DNA of 6,342 nucleotides from CAZWCX01 sp964632945 (lineage in GTDB: Bacteria > Planctomycetota > MHYJ01 > WSZJ01 > CAZWCX01). The notes under the pieces are model-generated. The model saw nothing but the letters and a program-made list of their open reading frames with translations, did not search any database and had not been told where the DNA came from. The stretch's first letter is position 1, and each line of letters starts with the position of its first letter. Of the stretch, positions 5,296 to 6,342 are shown one piece after another. Where the stretch lies: the NCBI GenBank assembly GCA_964632945.1, contig CAZWCX010000226.1, positions 1 to 6,342 on the forward strand, read 5' to 3'. Made by a program: the position numbers and the translations under genes.

Positions 5296-6054
5296 ATGCG
5301 CCCGCCCGGGAACCAGAACCAGCTCGTGCGCGGGCCGTGGCCGTACGCGCTCGGCTCGGCGATGCCGCTGGTCGTGTCCGTGGACGGCCGGGAGGCGCTC
5401 GCTTTGCCGCCGTACGGGACCGAGGCCGGCAAGACCCGCGAGCTGCGCTTTCTCGAGTTGCACAAGAACGGTTCGCACTCCGTCGGCTTCAAGGCGCCGG
5501 ACGCGATCGCCGCCAACGTCGTCTGGACCCTTCCGGCGGCGGACGGGTCGAGCGGGCAGGTGTTGCAGACGAATGGCGCCGGCCGGCTCACGTTCGCCGC
5601 CGCGGGCGGCGGAGCCACCCAGGGGTGCCGGGTCTACAACAGCGCGAACCTCAGCATCTCCCACGCGGTCCTGACGGCGCTCACCTTCGACGCCGAGCGG
5701 TTCGACACGGACGCGATGCACTCGACGACGACCAACACGGGCCGGATCACGATCAACACCGCGGGCAAGTACGTCGTCTCCGCTTCGGTCAAGTGGAACA
5801 CCCTGACCGGAGCCAGCTACGAGACCAAGGTGCGCATCCGGCTCAACGGCAGCACCTACCTCGCCGGCCAGTCGTGCATGTGGGGCGGCGGGGTGTACGA
5901 GTATTCGCAGATCGAGCAGACCGTGACCACGCTCTATGACCTGGCCCAGAACGACTACCTGGAAACCGTCGTGTACCAGAACACCGGCGCGGCGCTGCTC
6001 GTGCTCGCGTCCGGCAATCTGTCGCCCGAGTTCTCCGCCCATCGGTTGAGTTGA
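5296..6054 (+). CDS. Tail-fibre-like protein with C1q/TNF-like C-terminal domain
   Basis: The product (252 residues) is likely a trimeric particle appendage that touches the host cell. Residues 1-50 form a short N-terminal part, perhaps the attachment end. At about 50-105 is a motif block frequent in phage fibres and bacterial surface proteins: FLELHKNGSHSVGFKAP followed by VVWTLPAADGSSGQVLQTNG (from residue 75). Residues 111-252 form a beta-rich domain with the order typical of C1q/TNF-like jelly rolls: FDTDAMHS, a GRITINTAGKYVVSASVKW core strand, RIRLNGS, a turn with SCMWGGGVYEYS, LYDLAQNDYLETVVYQNTG, and a terminal strand FSAHRLS. In known proteins of this fold, three subunits pack together and the outer loops bind receptors. 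The gene follows the 133-residue gene by one base, and 5 bases separate its stop from the next start. The host receptor cannot be inferred. The domain call is fairly sure, while the placement (fibre, neck or head decoration) is less so. Confidence 0.75.
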   Translation: MRPPGNQNQLVRGPWPYALGSAMPLVVSVDGREALALPPYGTEAGKTRELRFLELHKNGSHSVGFKAPDAIAANVVWTLPAADGSSGQVLQTNGAGRLTFAAAGGGATQGCRVYNSANLSISHAVLTALTFDAERFDTDAMHSTTTNTGRITINTAGKYVVSASVKWNTLTGASYETKVRIRLNGSTYLAGQSCMWGGGVYEYSQIEQTVTTLYDLAQNDYLETVVYQNTGAALLVLASGNLSPEFSAHRLS

Positions 6055-6059
6055 GGGTC

Positions 6060-6342
6060 ATGCGCGTCTTTCCGCTGTCGCCGGCGCGGCGCATCCGTCC
6101 CGACCGGCTGATCGAGCAGCTCGGCCATCCGTGCGAGGTCGAATCCCGCATCGACGGGCTGGCGGTGGCGGTGCGTGTGCAGGCGCGCTACGAGCGGCTC
6201 GACGGCACGTTCGTGGCCCCGGCGACGACCGACGACGAGATCCGGGCGGCCCTCGCCGCCCACGACCCGGACGTGGAGAGCGCCGCAGAGGGCGAGCTTC
6301 GGCGCCGGGGCGAGGCCCGCGATCGCCTGCTGTCCCTGGCCG
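6060..6342 (+). CDS. Unknown protein, 3' end beyond the window
   Basis: The frame from ATG 6060 is open to the window end (94 codons and one base), with almost every third position G or C, as in the two preceding genes. The visible part begins MRVFPLSPARRIRPDRLIEQ. It seems to hold a short beta segment (LAVAVRVQARYERLDGTFVA) followed by an Ala/Arg/Glu-rich helical region. No family is recognised. GAGGG (6053-6057) lies only 2 bases before the ATG, closer than usual, so translation may depend on coupling to the upstream stop at 6052-6054. The position after a fibre-like gene makes a virion-associated or fibre-accessory role reasonable but unproven. Confidence 0.6.
   Translation, partial: MRVFPLSPARRIRPDRLIEQLGHPCEVESRIDGLAVAVRVQARYERLDGTFVAPATTDDEIRAALAAHDPDVESAAEGELRRRGEARDRLLSLA

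Noticed and set aside
4869..6042. Long antisense ORFs opposite the tail genes
   Set aside because: These are shadows of strongly biased + strand genes. The translations are Gly/Arg/Asp-rich without motifs.
1..6342. CRISPR array, tRNA, integrase or transposase, attachment sites
   Set aside because: No regularly spaced repeats, cloverleaf, recombinase or transposase motifs, or flanking direct repeats of useful length were found by eye.

Overview
The window reads as one stretch of a bacteriophage or prophage virion gene cluster from a high-GC bacterium, with every credible gene on the + strand. The host cannot be named from the sequence. A high-GC environmental bacterium (for example Planctomycetota- or Myxococcota-like) would fit, but that is a guess. 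The virion-type genes end almost every codon in G or C, while a central block uses clearly more mixed third positions, so two kinds of DNA appear to be joined here.

Layout. Positions 1-358 hold no convincing gene and contain a 10-base G run and an 18-base C run. At 359-643 lies a short ORF that is a truncated, internally deleted copy of the gene after it. At 744-1694 is an intact gene for a probable HK97-fold major capsid protein. At 1752-2996 is a 414-residue unknown protein. Its first ~57 codons look like the virion genes in composition, and the rest does not: it has a Pro/Gly-rich middle and a C-terminal half holding all 8 cysteines. After a 22-base gap, 3019-4182 encodes a probably exported beta-propeller-like protein. 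Positions 4183-4724 have no clear gene but contain two overlapping inverted repeats and a 21-codon ORF. Virion-like composition resumes near 4630 as a coding-like but frame-broken stretch ending at 4876. Three closely packed genes follow: a small phage-type beta protein (4893-5294), a tail-fibre-like protein with a C1q/TNF-like C-terminus (5296-6054), and an unknown gene that runs off the window (from 6060).

Interpretation. The capsid gene and the host-contact genes look like normal parts of a particle. The block from about 1923 to about 4630 sits where head-completion or tail genes would normally lie, and looks like inserted cargo: a chimeric Cys-rich protein and an exported propeller protein, probably co-transcribed. 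The damaged capsid copy, the frame-broken ORF before 4893 and the apparent gene fusion at 1920 suggest a rearranged or decaying prophage, or a phage-derived element carrying accessory genes. No terminase, portal, protease, integrase, tRNA, CRISPR array or attachment site is visible.
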